Source: Aquincola agrisoli (lineage in GTDB: Bacteria; Pseudomonadota; Gammaproteobacteria; Burkholderiales; Burkholderiaceae_C). From it: 64,000 nt of DNA. Positions 1-10,750 of the stretch are shown here, one piece after another (within the stretch, counting starts at the first letter, position 1; every line of letters starts with the position of its first letter). The stretch covers positions 186,001 to 250,000 of the forward strand of contig NZ_JAZIBG010000009.1 of NCBI RefSeq assembly GCF_036621135.1, written 5' to 3'. The translations under genes and the position numbers were made by a program. The notes below the pieces were generated by a model. It was not told where the DNA came from and searched no databases. It saw only the letters and a program-made list of their open reading frames with translations.

Positions 1-676
1 TGGTCTCGCTGTCCGACGTGGCGCCCTGGCGGAACTCGCGGCCGGCCGCCGCGAAGAGCTGGTCCACGTGCGCCCGCAGGATGCAGGACGGCGGCGTGCC
101 GACCCACGGCAGGCTGGCCACCTGCGCCAGCGACAGGTCCGGGTGGGCCTCGGCCATGCGCCGCGGCACCGCCACGGCCAGCTCCACGCGGCCCAGCCGG
201 TGCAGCGACAGGCCCTCGGCCTCCTCGCTGTCGCTCAGCGCGAAGGCGCAGTCCAGCTCGCCGCGCTGCACGGCCTGCATGGTTTCGTACGACAGGCCCT
301 GGCTCAGCTGCAGCGTCACCTGCGGGTGGCGCTCGGCCAGCTTCACCAGCGCGTCGCCCAGCCGCAGCGTGGTCGGGTCGGCCACGGTGCCGAAGCGCAC
401 CACGCCCTGCGCCATGCCGCGGATCTGCTCGGCGGTCGAGCGCATGCGCGCGGCGGCCTCCAGCGTGCGCTGCGCCTCGGCCAGCAGGCCTTCGCCCGGC
501 TGCGTGAGCGACATGCCGCGCGGCGTGCGCTCGAAGAGCTTGACGCCCAGCTCGTCTTCCAGCGCCTTGAGCTGTGCGCTGACGGCCGGCGCGCTGGTGA
601 ACACCCGCTCGGCGGCCCGCGTGAGGCTGCCTTCCTGGGCGATCGCGACGAAGGTCTTCAGCTGGTAGAGCTCCAT
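1..676 (-). CDS. LysR-family transcriptional regulator, C-terminus cut by window edge
   Basis: Reading the minus strand from the ATG at 674-676 gives MELYQLKTFVAIAQEGSLTR followed by a winged helix-turn-helix typical of LysR regulators, and then the start of the substrate-binding domain (for example VVRFGTVADPTTLRLGD). About 225 residues are visible and the frame is open to base 1, so the C-terminal part of the ligand domain lies outside the window. It is divergent from the exporter gene starting at 811, the usual arrangement for a LysR protein and its target, so control of that exporter is inferred. The ligand is unknown. Confidence 0.9.
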   Translation of the reverse strand, partial: MELYQLKTFVAIAQEGSLTRAAERVFTSAPAVSAQLKALEDELGVKLFERTPRGMSLTQPGEGLLAEAQRTLEAAARMRSTAEQIRGMAQGVVRFGTVADPTTLRLGDALVKLAERHPQVTLQLSQGLSYETMQAVQRGELDCAFALSDSEEAEGLSLHRLGRVELAVAVPRRMAEAHPDLSLAQVASLPWVGTPPSCILRAHVDQLFAAAGREFRQGATSDSET

Positions 677-810
677 GGCTGCGCATTCTGTGCGCGCGTG
701 CGCCATCCGTCCGTTCGCAAAAGCTGAGACCCGGCTCCAAAGAAGCGAATGGCCATGCCGCGCTGCAGCAACGATGCTTCCACGGTCCAATGCGTCCCGG
801 ATCGCCCCAC

Positions 811-1809
811 ATGAACGCCACCACCGCACCGCTTTCGCCCCGCTCGCTCGGCATCGCCTCGCTGCTGCTCGCCACCTCGAGCTGGGGCGCGATGTTCCTG
901 GTCGGCAAGGACGTGCTCCAGCACGTCGACCCGTTCTGGTTCACGCTCGTGCGCTACACCCTGTCGGCCCTGCTGTTCGCCATGCTGCTGCTGCCGCGCG
1001 GCGCGGCGCCTTGGCAACGCCTGCGCCGGCATGCCGGCCCGCTCGCGTGGCGCGGCGTGGCGGGCTTCGGCGTCTTCAGCGTGATGCTGCTCGAAGGGCT
1101 GTCGCATTCCGCGCCCTCGCACGGCGCCGTCATCATGGCCACGGTGCCGATGACCACGCAGTTGCTGCGCTGGGCGCTCGACGGCGTGCGGCCCACCCGC
1201 ACCGCCGTGCTCACCGCCGTGCTGGCGCTGGCGGGCGTGGCCACGGTGGCCGGCGTCTTCTCGTCGGGCGACGCGTTCAACACCGGCTACCTGCTAGGCG
1301 ATGCACTCGCGCTGGCCGGCACGCTGGGGTGGATCGCCTACACCCGCGGCGCGGCGCGCATGCCGGAACTCGACGTCGTCGAGTACACCGCGCTGACGGT
1401 GCTGGCCTCGTGGCCGCTGCTGCTGCTGGGCACGCTGGCCGCCACCGCGGTGGGGCTGTCCGCCGCGCCCGGCGCCGAAGGGCTGCAGAGCTCGTGGCAC
1501 GGGCTGCTGTTCGCCGGGGTGCTGTCGTCCGCCGTCGCGGTGCTGGCCTTCAACCACGGCGTGCGCCGACTCGGCGCGGTCACGGCCACCGCGTTCCTCA
1601 ACTTCGTGCCGGTGTCGGCGCTGCTGATGAGCGTGGCGCTGGGCAAGCCGCCCACCGCGGCCGAGCTGCTCGGCATCGCGATGGTGGTGACGGCGCTGCT
1701 CGTGCATACCGCCGCCAGCCGGTCGCCGGCTTCCCCCACGCTTTCTCCCGCCACCCCCGGCGTGCCGACCCCGCGCGCCGCCCTTCCCCCTTGCAAGGCC
1801 ACTTCATGA
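811..1809 (+). CDS. EamA/DMT-family inner-membrane transporter
   Basis: A 332-residue protein with about ten hydrophobic segments and the two-repeat layout of EamA (drug/metabolite transporter) permeases, which export amino acids, metabolites or drugs. I chose the ATG at 811 (MNATTAPLS) because the longer version from 790 only adds seven residues without membrane character. The gene overlaps the ene-reductase gene by four bases (ATGA at 1806-1809), so the two are probably translationally coupled. The divergent lysR gene is a candidate regulator. Substrate cannot be told from sequence. Confidence 0.88.
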   Translation: MNATTAPLSPRSLGIASLLLATSSWGAMFLVGKDVLQHVDPFWFTLVRYTLSALLFAMLLLPRGAAPWQRLRRHAGPLAWRGVAGFGVFSVMLLEGLSHSAPSHGAVIMATVPMTTQLLRWALDGVRPTRTAVLTAVLALAGVATVAGVFSSGDAFNTGYLLGDALALAGTLGWIAYTRGAARMPELDVVEYTALTVLASWPLLLLGTLAATAVGLSAAPGAEGLQSSWHGLLFAGVLSSAVAVLAFNHGVRRLGAVTATAFLNFVPVSALLMSVALGKPPTAAELLGIAMVVTALLVHTAASRSPASPTLSPATPGVPTPRAALPPCKATS

Positions 1810-2921
1810 GTTTGCTTTTCGAGCCCCTGCACCTCGGCCCCCTGCGGCTGGACAACCGCATCATCGTGGCGCCGATGTGCCAATACTCGGCCACCGACGG
1901 CACGCCCGGCGACTGGCACACCGTGCACCTGGGCACGCTGGCGCTGTCGGGCGCGGGCCTGCTGATCCTGGAAGCCACGGCGGTGCTGGCCGAAGGCCGC
2001 ATCTCGCCCGCCGACCTGGGCCTGTACAGCGACGCCAACGAGGAGGGCCTGGCCGGCGTGCTGCGCGCGGCCCGGGCGCATTCGCCGATCAAGGTGGCGA
2101 TCCAGCTCGGCCACGCGGGCCGCAAGGCATCGAGCCGCGCGCCGTGGGACGGCGGCTCGCAGATCCGCCCCGGCGAGCCGCAGGGCTGGCAGGCCGTGGC
2201 CCCTTCGGCGCTGCCGCACGCGCCGGACGAAGTGCCGCCGATCGCGCTGGACGCCGCCGGCCTCGCGCGCACCCGCGAGGCCTTTGCCGAGGCGGCCCGC
2301 CGCGCGGCGCGGCTGGGCATCGACGGCATCGAGATCCACGCCGCCCACGGCTACCTGCTGCACCAGTTCCTCTCGCCGATCGCCAACCAGCGCACCGACG
2401 ACTACGGCGGCAGCCTGGCCAACCGCATGCGCTTTCCGCTGGAGGTGTTCGACGCGGTGCGCGCCGCCTTCCCGGCCGACCGGCCGGTCTGGGTGCGCGT
2501 CTCGGGCACCGACTGGGTGCCGGGCGGCTGGGACATCGACAGCACCGTCGCTTTCGCCGAAGCGCTGAAGGCCCGCGGCTGCGCGGCCATGCACGTGTCC
2601 AGCGGCGGCGTATCGCCGCAGCAGGCGATCCCGCTCGGCCCCGGCTACCAGGTGCCGCTGGCGCAGCAGGTGAAGGCCGAGACCGGCATCACGACGGTCG
2701 CCGTGGGCCTGATCACCGAGCCCGAGCAGGCCGAGGCCATCGTCGCCGCCGGGCAGGCGGACGCCGTCTCGCTGGCCCGCGCGATGCTGTACGACCCGCG
2801 CTGGCCCTGGCACGCCGCCGCGAAGCTGGGCGCACAGGTGAAGGCACCACCGCAGTACTGGCGCTCGCAGCCGCGCGCGTTGAAGCATCTGTTCGAAAAC
2901 GCAAGCTTCGGGGCGCGGTGA
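1806..2921 (+). CDS. NADH:flavin oxidoreductase, YqjM-type old yellow enzyme
   Basis: A 371-residue FMN-dependent TIM-barrel ene-reductase. The YqjM subclass cysteine is present near the start (APMCQYSA, Cys25), followed by the QLGHAGRKAS segment near residue 100 and the histidine pair in EIHAAHGYLLHQFLSP near residue 175, which bind the substrate carbonyl in this family. The C-terminal flavin phosphate region (TVAVGLITEP) is also present. Such enzymes reduce activated C=C bonds of enones and nitro compounds using NAD(P)H. It is coupled to the upstream exporter by an ATGA overlap. The physiological substrate is unknown. Confidence 0.92.
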   Translation: MSLLFEPLHLGPLRLDNRIIVAPMCQYSATDGTPGDWHTVHLGTLALSGAGLLILEATAVLAEGRISPADLGLYSDANEEGLAGVLRAARAHSPIKVAIQLGHAGRKASSRAPWDGGSQIRPGEPQGWQAVAPSALPHAPDEVPPIALDAAGLARTREAFAEAARRAARLGIDGIEIHAAHGYLLHQFLSPIANQRTDDYGGSLANRMRFPLEVFDAVRAAFPADRPVWVRVSGTDWVPGGWDIDSTVAFAEALKARGCAAMHVSSGGVSPQQAIPLGPGYQVPLAQQVKAETGITTVAVGLITEPEQAEAIVAAGQADAVSLARAMLYDPRWPWHAAAKLGAQVKAPPQYWRSQPRALKHLFENASFGAR

Positions 2922-3042
2922 CCCGCCGGCGGGCCGGTCAAGGCCTTGCCGCGCAACAGACCATTGCACAGCGCGCTAAGCTGCGCACGCCCTTGGCAAG
3001 CTTCCTGCAGCCCCCACATCGGTTGGGCTGCCGAGAAACCTC

Positions 3043-3159
3043 ATGCGCACCTATGACAAGCTGATCGCCACGATTCAAGCCGCCAAGGCGGGCGGCGGCT
3101 TGCGCGCACGCTTTGGCGTTTGGTGCCGCCCGGCTTCGGGCGCTTTGCGCAAGCCATGA
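3043..3159 (+). CDS. possible 38-residue leader peptide ORF upstream of fusA
   Basis: An ATG at 3043 opens 38 codons ending in TGA at 3157-3159. The product starts MRTYDKLIATIQAAKAGGG and ends with the basic stretch ALRKP; it resembles nothing I recognise. The frame stops just before an inverted repeat (3168-3189) and shortly before fusA, a position that leader peptides often take. The weak upstream sequence (ccgagaaacctc) is not a good ribosome binding site, so chance is quite possible. Confidence 0.2.
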   Translation: MRTYDKLIATIQAAKAGGGLRARFGVWCRPASGALRKP

Positions 3160-3167
3160 CGCGCCGG

Positions 3168-3189
3168 CCGGGTGCACCGCTGCACCCGG
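3168..3189 (+). promoter_or_regulatory. GC-rich inverted repeat before fusA
   Basis: CCGGGTGCA and TGCACCCGG form a perfect 9-bp stem with a four-base loop (CCGC). It ends 60 bases before the EF-G start codon and begins just after the stop of the small frame at 3043-3159. There is no T-run after it, so a simple intrinsic terminator is unlikely; an mRNA structure or protein site is possible. Confidence 0.35.
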
Positions 3190-3249
3190 GCCGCTTCTCG
3201 GACCGCCGCACCCCAACCCCTGCACGGTGCGGCCTGCAGAAAGACCACC

Positions 3250-5349
<2,100 letters not shown>

Positions 5350-5359
5350 GGCCGGCACG

Positions 5360-5385
5360 GGAAGGGCGCATACTCGCGCCCTTCC
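5360..5385 (+). terminator. hairpin after fusA
   Basis: GGAAGGGCGC and GCGCCCTTCC form a perfect 10-bp stem with a six-base loop, starting 10 bases after the fusA stop codon. It is followed by a short pyrimidine-rich tract (ttcccc) rather than a clean T-run. Position and symmetry suggest the transcription terminator of fusA. Confidence 0.65.
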
Positions 5386-5430
5386 TTCCCCGACCGAAGC
5401 CTCTTGGATGCCGGCTTCGCATGCGCTGCG

Positions 5431-6123
5431 ATGCCCGGCTATGAAACCAAGCAAGAATGCGTCGAGGTGGCCGGCGTGGATGACCTCGTCATCCGCTCGC
5501 TGCTCGATCGCCAGCAGTTCAGCGACCCCTTCGGCGATGCTGAAAGCATCGGCATCTCGTCCGCGGCATGGCCGCTCTTCGGGTTGCTGTGGCCGTCGGG
5601 GGCGCAGCTCGCCGCCCGCATGGCCACGCGCCCGGTGCGCGCGTCGGAGCGCATCCTCGAGATCGGCTGCGGCCTCGGCCTCGCCAGCCTGGTGAGCCAC
5701 CGCCGCGGCGCGGACGTGACGGCCAGCGACTGCCATCCGCTGGCGGGCGGCTTCCTCGCGGAGAACCTGCGGCTCAACGGCCTGCTGCCGATGAAGTACC
5801 GCTACGGCCACTGGAGCCTGCCGCAGCCGGTGCGCGAGGGCCTGCCGGTGCTGCAGGCGGTGAGCGGCCTGTTCGACCTGCTGATCGGCAGCGACCTGCT
5901 CTACGAGCGCGGCACCGGCGCCGCGCTGGCCGCCTTCATCGACCTGCATGCGGCGCCGGCGGCGCAGGTGTGGATCGTCGACCCCAACCGCGGCAACCGG
6001 CCCGCCTTCAACCGCGAGATGGCGGCGCAGGGCTTCGACATGGCGGAGGAGAAGCTCGACCGCCCCGCCTCGGCCACCGAGGCGGCCTACAAGGGAAGGC
6101 TGCTGACCTACACGCGCCTGTGA
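5431..6123 (+). CDS. class I SAM-dependent methyltransferase
   Basis: A 230-residue protein with the Rossmann-fold motif I ILEIGCGLGLASL at residues 75-87, an acidic residue at the end of strand 2 (VTASDCHPLA) and a later DLLIGSDLLYE segment. The hydrophobic WPLFGLLWPSGAQLA block before motif I resembles the METTL21/Nnt1-like group of protein or small-molecule methyltransferases. I took the ATG at 5431 (MPGYETKQ) since the upstream extension from 5404 looks like translated leader. The methyl acceptor is unknown. It follows fusA by about 80 bases beyond a terminator-like hairpin, so it is probably transcribed separately. Confidence 0.82.
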   Translation: MPGYETKQECVEVAGVDDLVIRSLLDRQQFSDPFGDAESIGISSAAWPLFGLLWPSGAQLAARMATRPVRASERILEIGCGLGLASLVSHRRGADVTASDCHPLAGGFLAENLRLNGLLPMKYRYGHWSLPQPVREGLPVLQAVSGLFDLLIGSDLLYERGTGAALAAFIDLHAAPAAQVWIVDPNRGNRPAFNREMAAQGFDMAEEKLDRPASATEAAYKGRLLTYTRL

Positions 6124-6146
6124 GGCCGCACGTCGCGGCCGCATAT

Positions 6147-6167
6147 AGGATGGCGCTCAACCATCCT
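6147..6167 (+). promoter_or_regulatory. inverted repeat in leader of small membrane protein gene
   Basis: AGGATGG and CCATCCT are exact complements separated by seven bases. The right arm lies two bases before the GAGGAG ribosome binding site of the gene at 6185. It could be an operator or an mRNA hairpin near the ribosome binding site. Confidence 0.3.
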
Positions 6168-6184
6168 CGAGGAGCCGCCATCCC

Positions 6185-6655
6185 ATGCTGACGACGCTGC
6201 CCCTGCTGGTCGCCCTGGGCGCGGGCCTCGTGGGGGGCGTGTTCTTCGCGTTCTCCACCTTCGTGATGAAGGCGCTGTCGCAGCTCCCCGCCGCGCAAGG
6301 CGTGGCGGCCATGCAGCGCATCAACGCCGTCGTGCTCAACCCGCTGTTCCTCGGCCTCTTCGTCGGGACGGCGGTGTTCGCGGGCCTGTGCGTCTTCGCG
6401 GGCTTCGTGCCGTGGGGCACGCGCCGCTCGGCGCTGCTGCTGGTGGCCGGGCTGTGCTATCTGCTGGGCTCGTTCGGCGTCACGGCGGCGTTCAACGTGC
6501 CACGCAACGAGCGCCTGGCGCGCCTGGACAGCGCATCGCCCGAGGCCGCGGCGTACTGGCCGGTCTACCTGCGGGAATGGCGGCGCTGGAACCACGTGCG
6601 CACCATCGCCTCGGTGGTGTCGGCGGCCTGCGCCGGGGCGGCGCTCACCCCCTGA
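6185..6655 (+). CDS. DUF1772-family small integral membrane protein
   Basis: A 156-residue protein with four predicted membrane helices (around residues 5-27, 50-75, 82-100 and the C-terminus). The segment GGVFFAFSTFVMKAL near the N-terminus and the RRWNHVRTIAS motif near the C-terminus are typical of DUF1772 (anthrone oxygenase-like) proteins. A clear GAGGAG ribosome binding site precedes the ATG. Biochemical function in bacteria is not established; some fungal relatives act on anthrones, which I would not transfer to this gene. Confidence 0.8.
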   Translation: MLTTLPLLVALGAGLVGGVFFAFSTFVMKALSQLPAAQGVAAMQRINAVVLNPLFLGLFVGTAVFAGLCVFAGFVPWGTRRSALLLVAGLCYLLGSFGVTAAFNVPRNERLARLDSASPEAAAYWPVYLREWRRWNHVRTIASVVSAACAGAALTP

Positions 6656-6721
6656 CCTGCACTGCCATGGCTTGTTCAGTAAAGTGCGCCGTTCCCCGGC
6701 TCCGATGACGAAAGACTCCTG

Positions 6722-8164
6722 ATGACCGCCTCCTATCCCGACACGCGCCTGCTCATCGACAACCAATGGGTCGATGCCGCCAGCGGCAAGACGCTCGATG
6801 TGATCAACCCCGCCACCGGCGCCCCCATCGGCAAGGTGGCGCATGCCGGCACGGTGGACCTCGACCGGGCGCTGGCGGCCGCGCAGCGCGGCTTCGATGC
6901 CTGGAAGAAGGTCTCGGCCCACGAGCGCGCCGCCGTCATGCGCCGCGCCGCGGGCCTGCTGCGCGAGCGCGCCGACACCATCGCCCGCCTGCTCACGCAG
7001 GAGCAGGGCAAGCCGCTGGCTGAAGCGCGCGGCGAGGTGCTGGCCGGCGCCGACATCATCGACTGGTTCGCCGACGAGGGCCGCCGCGTCTACGGCCGCA
7101 TCGTGCCCTCGCGCAACCTGGCCGCGCAGCAGCTGGTGCTGAAGGAGCCCGTGGGCCCCGTCGCCGCCTTCACGCCGTGGAACTTCCCGATCAACCAGGT
7201 CGTGCGCAAGCTGGGCGCGGCGCTCACCACCGGGTGCTCCTTCCTGGTCAAGGCGCCCGAGGAGACCCCCGCCTCCCCGGCGGCGCTGCTGGGCGCGTTC
7301 GTCGATGCCGGCGTGCCCGCGGGCACGGTGGGCCTGGTCTTCGGCAACCCGGCCGAGATCTCCAGCTACCTGATCGCGCATCCCACGATCCGCAAGGTGA
7401 CCTTCACCGGCTCGACGCCGGTGGGCAAGGAGCTGGCAGCGCTCGCCGGCCGCCACATGAAGCGCGTGACGATGGAGCTGGGCGGCCACGCCCCGGTGAT
7501 CGTCGCCGACGACGCCGACGTCGCGCTGGCCGTCAAGGCCACCGGCGCGGCCAAGTTCCGCAACGCCGGCCAGGTCTGCATCTCCCCGACCCGCTTCCTG
7601 GTCCACCGCAGCCTGAAGGACGAGTTCGCGCAGGCGCTGGTCAAGTACGCCGAGGGGCTGAAGGTCGGCGACGGCCTGGCCGAAGGCACCACGCTCGGCC
7701 CGCTGGCCAACGCGCGGCGCGTCAGCGCGATGGCCAAGGTGATGGAGGATGCGCGCAGCAAGGGCGCCCGCATCGCCACCGGCGGCGAGCGGGTGGGCAG
7801 CACCGGCAACTTCTTCGCGCCCACCGTGCTGACCGACGTACCGCTGGAAGCCGACGTGTTCAACAACGAGCCCTTCGGCCCCGTCGCCGCGATCCGTGTG
7901 TTCGACGACCTCGGCGAGGCGATCACCGAGGCCAACCGCCTGCCCTACGGCCTGGCAGGCTACGCGTTCACGCGCTCGATCAAGAACGCGCACCGGCTGG
8001 CGCAGGAGCTCGAGCTGGGCATGCTGTGGGTCAACCAGCCGGCCGCGCCGTCGGCCGAGATGCCCTTCGGCGGCGTGAAGGATTCGGGCTACGGCTCCGA
8101 AGGCGGGCCGGAGGCGGTGGAGGCGTACCTCAACACCAAGTCCGTCTCCATCCTGGCCGCATGA
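6722..8164 (+). CDS. NAD(P)+-dependent aldehyde dehydrogenase, succinate-semialdehyde type
   Basis: A 480-residue aldehyde dehydrogenase of normal length. The general-base glutamate is in MELGGHAP (about residue 252) and the catalytic cysteine in GQVCISPTRF (about residue 285); the cofactor-binding TPWNFPINQ and FTGSTPVGK segments are present. The overall pattern is closest to GabD-type succinate-semialdehyde dehydrogenases, which feed 4-aminobutyrate carbon into the TCA cycle as succinate. The exact aldehyde is uncertain, and no GABA aminotransferase is adjacent. Its stop codon overlaps the start of the channel gene (ATGA at 8161-8164). Confidence 0.88.
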   Translation: MTASYPDTRLLIDNQWVDAASGKTLDVINPATGAPIGKVAHAGTVDLDRALAAAQRGFDAWKKVSAHERAAVMRRAAGLLRERADTIARLLTQEQGKPLAEARGEVLAGADIIDWFADEGRRVYGRIVPSRNLAAQQLVLKEPVGPVAAFTPWNFPINQVVRKLGAALTTGCSFLVKAPEETPASPAALLGAFVDAGVPAGTVGLVFGNPAEISSYLIAHPTIRKVTFTGSTPVGKELAALAGRHMKRVTMELGGHAPVIVADDADVALAVKATGAAKFRNAGQVCISPTRFLVHRSLKDEFAQALVKYAEGLKVGDGLAEGTTLGPLANARRVSAMAKVMEDARSKGARIATGGERVGSTGNFFAPTVLTDVPLEADVFNNEPFGPVAAIRVFDDLGEAITEANRLPYGLAGYAFTRSIKNAHRLAQELELGMLWVNQPAAPSAEMPFGGVKDSGYGSEGGPEAVEAYLNTKSVSILAA

Positions 8165-10560
8165 CCCCCCGCCGGGCCCTGCCGTGGCCGGCCGGCTGGC
8201 CGGCGGTGTTCAGGGCCCTGGTGCTGCTGGCCTGGCTGGGGCTGGCGGCGCTGCATCCCGCCCGCGCCGCCGAGGGGCCGGATGCCGTGCTCGACGAGGC
8301 GCGCCGCCAGGTCGAGCGCATCGAATCGCGCCTGGGTGACGACAAGATCACCGACGCCGAGCTGGCCGAGGCGCGTGCGCAGCTGCTGCGCACGCTGGAG
8401 CAGGCGGACCAGGTGGCCGCCGAACAGGCGCCGGAGCTGGCCAGCGCGCAGGCCAGGCTGTCGGAACTGGGCAGCCCGCCGGCCGACGGCACCGAGGCGG
8501 CCGACGTGGCCGAGCAGCGCAAGGGCCTGCAGAAGACCGTCGAGACGCTGGACGCCCGCATCAAGCTCGCGCGCCTGCTGGTGGTGGAAAGCGGGCAGCT
8601 CGCCGACCAGGCCAGCGCCCAGCGGCGCGAACGCTTCCGCGCGCAGCTGTTCGAGCGCACCGACTCGATCCTCTCGCCGTCCTTCTGGGTCGACCTGCGC
8701 GTGAGCCTGCCGCGCGACCTGCAGCGCCTGGCGCGCTTCGGTGCCGAGCTGCAGGCCAGCGCGGCCCGCACGCCCGCGGCGGCCTGGGCCGCGCTGGGCG
8801 CGCTCGTCGCGGCCATGTTCGCGCTGCGCCGCTGGCTGAGCCGGCACCTGGTGGAGATCGCGGCGGAACGCGCGCCCTCCGGCCGCGTGCGGCGCTCGCT
8901 CTATGCCGTCGCGCAGGCCCTGCTCGCGATGATGGTGCCCGGCATCGCCGCCTATGCGGCGATGCGCGGCCTGAGCTGGACGCTGGAGCGGGACGATCCC
9001 ACGCGCGTGCTGCTGGCCAACGGGGTGGGCGCGGTGTGCTTCTCGGCCTACGTCGCCGGCCTCGGCTCGGCGCTGCTGGAAGCGAAGCGGCCCTCGTGGC
9101 GGTTGCTGCCGCTGCCGGACGCGGTGGCCACTGGCCTGCGCTGGCAGCCGACGCTGGTCGGGCTGGTGATCTTCCTGGGCTGGCTGCTGCAGCGGCTGGG
9201 CGCCGTGGTGCAGACCACGCTGGCGACCGAGGTCGCCATCAACGGCCTGTTCGCGCTGGCGCTGGGCCTGGTGATGGCCCACACGGTGCGCCTGGCCGAA
9301 CGGCAGCGCCGCGCGGCGGGCGCGGACGCCGAGGCCGACGCCAAGGTGCCTCCCCGCCCGTTCTGGATGACGGCCGCGCTGGTCACCGCCTGGACGGTGC
9401 TGGTCGTGAGCCTGCTCGGGGTGCTGGTGGGCTACGTGGCGCTGGGCGCCTTCATGGTCCGCCAGGTCACCTGGATCGCGGTGCTGGCGATGACGGCGTT
9501 CATCGTCAACGCGCTGATCGGCGACGCCTTCAATGCCTGGCTCGGCGGGCAGGGCGACGCCGCGGGCGACGGCGCACTGCCGCCGCCCGCCGCGCGCCTG
9601 CGGAGGCAGGCCGCGGTGCTGCTGTCGGGCGCGCTGCGGCTGACCGTCGCGCTCGTGGCGCTGGTGCTGATCCTGGCGCCCTACGGCGAGGGCCCGTCGG
9701 ACCTGCTGCGCCGCACCGAGCAGCTGAGCGCCGGCATCAGCGTCGGCGAACTGCAGCTGCGGCCCACCGCGGTGCTGCAGGCGGTGGTGGTGTTCCTCGT
9801 CGCCACGGTGGCGATGCGCGCGCTCAGGCGCTGGCTGGCCGACAGCTTCCTGCCGACGACCTCGCTCGACGCCGGCATGCGCAGCTCGGTCAGCACGCTG
9901 GTCGGCTTCCTGGGCACGGTGGTGGCGATCGGGCTGGGGCTCTCGGCCATCGGCCTGGCGCTCGACAAGGTGGCCTGGATCGCCAGCGCGCTGTCGGTGG
10001 GCATTGGTTTCGGGCTGCAGGCGGTGGTGTCGAACTTCGTCTCCGGCCTGATCCTGCTGGCCGAGCGGCCGGTGAAGGTGGGCGACTGGGTGGCGCTGGG
10101 CGGGGTGGAGGGCGACATCCGCCGGATCAACGTGCGTGCGACCGAGATCCAGATGGGCGACCGCTCGACGGTGATCGTGCCGAATTCGGAGTTCATCACC
10201 AAGGTCGTGCGCAACGTGACGCACCAGAGCCCGCTCGGCCTCGTGCAGATCAAGCTGCCGATGCCGCTGGACACGGACACCGAAAAGGTGCGCACGATCC
10301 TGCTCGAGGCCTTCCAGCAGCATCCCGACGTGCTGGACACGCCCGCGCCCAACGTGCAGCTCGACGGCATCGACGCCACCGGCAACGTCGTCTTCAATGC
10401 CACCGGCTTCGTCGGCTCCCCGCGGCAGTCCTACGGCGTGAAGAGCACGCTGCTGTTCACCGTGCTGCAGGCGCTGCCCGCGGCGGGGGTTCCGATGTGG
10501 AAGGCGCCGGCGATGGTGCTGCGCGAACCGCCGGCGGCCCCCCCTGCTGTCGCCAGCTGA
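8161..10560 (+). CDS. large MscS-family mechanosensitive channel with N-terminal DUF3772-like region
   Basis: A 799-residue inner-membrane protein. It begins with a signal-like hydrophobic segment ending near AALHPARAAEG, continues with a charged, coiled-coil-prone periplasmic part (about residues 40-190, DUF3772-like), then many membrane helices and a C-terminal MscS domain. The pore-helix region reads SALSVGIGFGLQAVVSNFVSG, trimmed here to its core GIGFGLQAVVSNFVSG, and the beta domain follows (VKVGDWVALGGVEGDI). Such channels release solutes during hypo-osmotic shock. The start overlaps the aldehyde dehydrogenase stop, so translation is probably coupled although no shared pathway is evident. 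Confidence 0.9.
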   Translation: MTPRRALPWPAGWPAVFRALVLLAWLGLAALHPARAAEGPDAVLDEARRQVERIESRLGDDKITDAELAEARAQLLRTLEQADQVAAEQAPELASAQARLSELGSPPADGTEAADVAEQRKGLQKTVETLDARIKLARLLVVESGQLADQASAQRRERFRAQLFERTDSILSPSFWVDLRVSLPRDLQRLARFGAELQASAARTPAAAWAALGALVAAMFALRRWLSRHLVEIAAERAPSGRVRRSLYAVAQALLAMMVPGIAAYAAMRGLSWTLERDDPTRVLLANGVGAVCFSAYVAGLGSALLEAKRPSWRLLPLPDAVATGLRWQPTLVGLVIFLGWLLQRLGAVVQTTLATEVAINGLFALALGLVMAHTVRLAERQRRAAGADAEADAKVPPRPFWMTAALVTAWTVLVVSLLGVLVGYVALGAFMVRQVTWIAVLAMTAFIVNALIGDAFNAWLGGQGDAAGDGALPPPAARLRRQAAVLLSGALRLTVALVALVLILAPYGEGPSDLLRRTEQLSAGISVGELQLRPTAVLQAVVVFLVATVAMRALRRWLADSFLPTTSLDAGMRSSVSTLVGFLGTVVAIGLGLSAIGLALDKVAWIASALSVGIGFGLQAVVSNFVSGLILLAERPVKVGDWVALGGVEGDIRRINVRATEIQMGDRSTVIVPNSEFITKVVRNVTHQSPLGLVQIKLPMPLDTDTEKVRTILLEAFQQHPDVLDTPAPNVQLDGIDATGNVVFNATGFVGSPRQSYGVKSTLLFTVLQALPAAGVPMWKAPAMVLREPPAAPPAVAS

Positions 10561-10750
10561 AACCGTTCGCTTCCCGGCGTTACAGAAGAAAACGGAAGTT
10601 CGGGCGCCAGCTCATATCTTCTTCACACAGCAGCAAGAACTGCAGGCTCACGGACAACGCCGCACCCTTCTTGCAAAAGGGCCGAAGAAAGCCCGACGCG
10701 TGGCCGGACTCCGCGGCACACAAGCCCACGCGATTGGTGAAGGAGACAAC

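Larger units (their letters stand above)
2922..3249 (+). other. 328-base region upstream of fusA with possible leader ORF
   Basis: No standard gene fits here. The stretch holds a short open frame at 3043-3159 (38 codons, MRTYDKLIATIQAAK at its start, basic C-terminus) followed nine bases later by a 9-bp-stem inverted repeat. The fusA start is 61 bases after the repeat. No convincing ribosome binding site precedes the small frame. It may be a leader, a relic, or chance. Confidence 0.3.
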
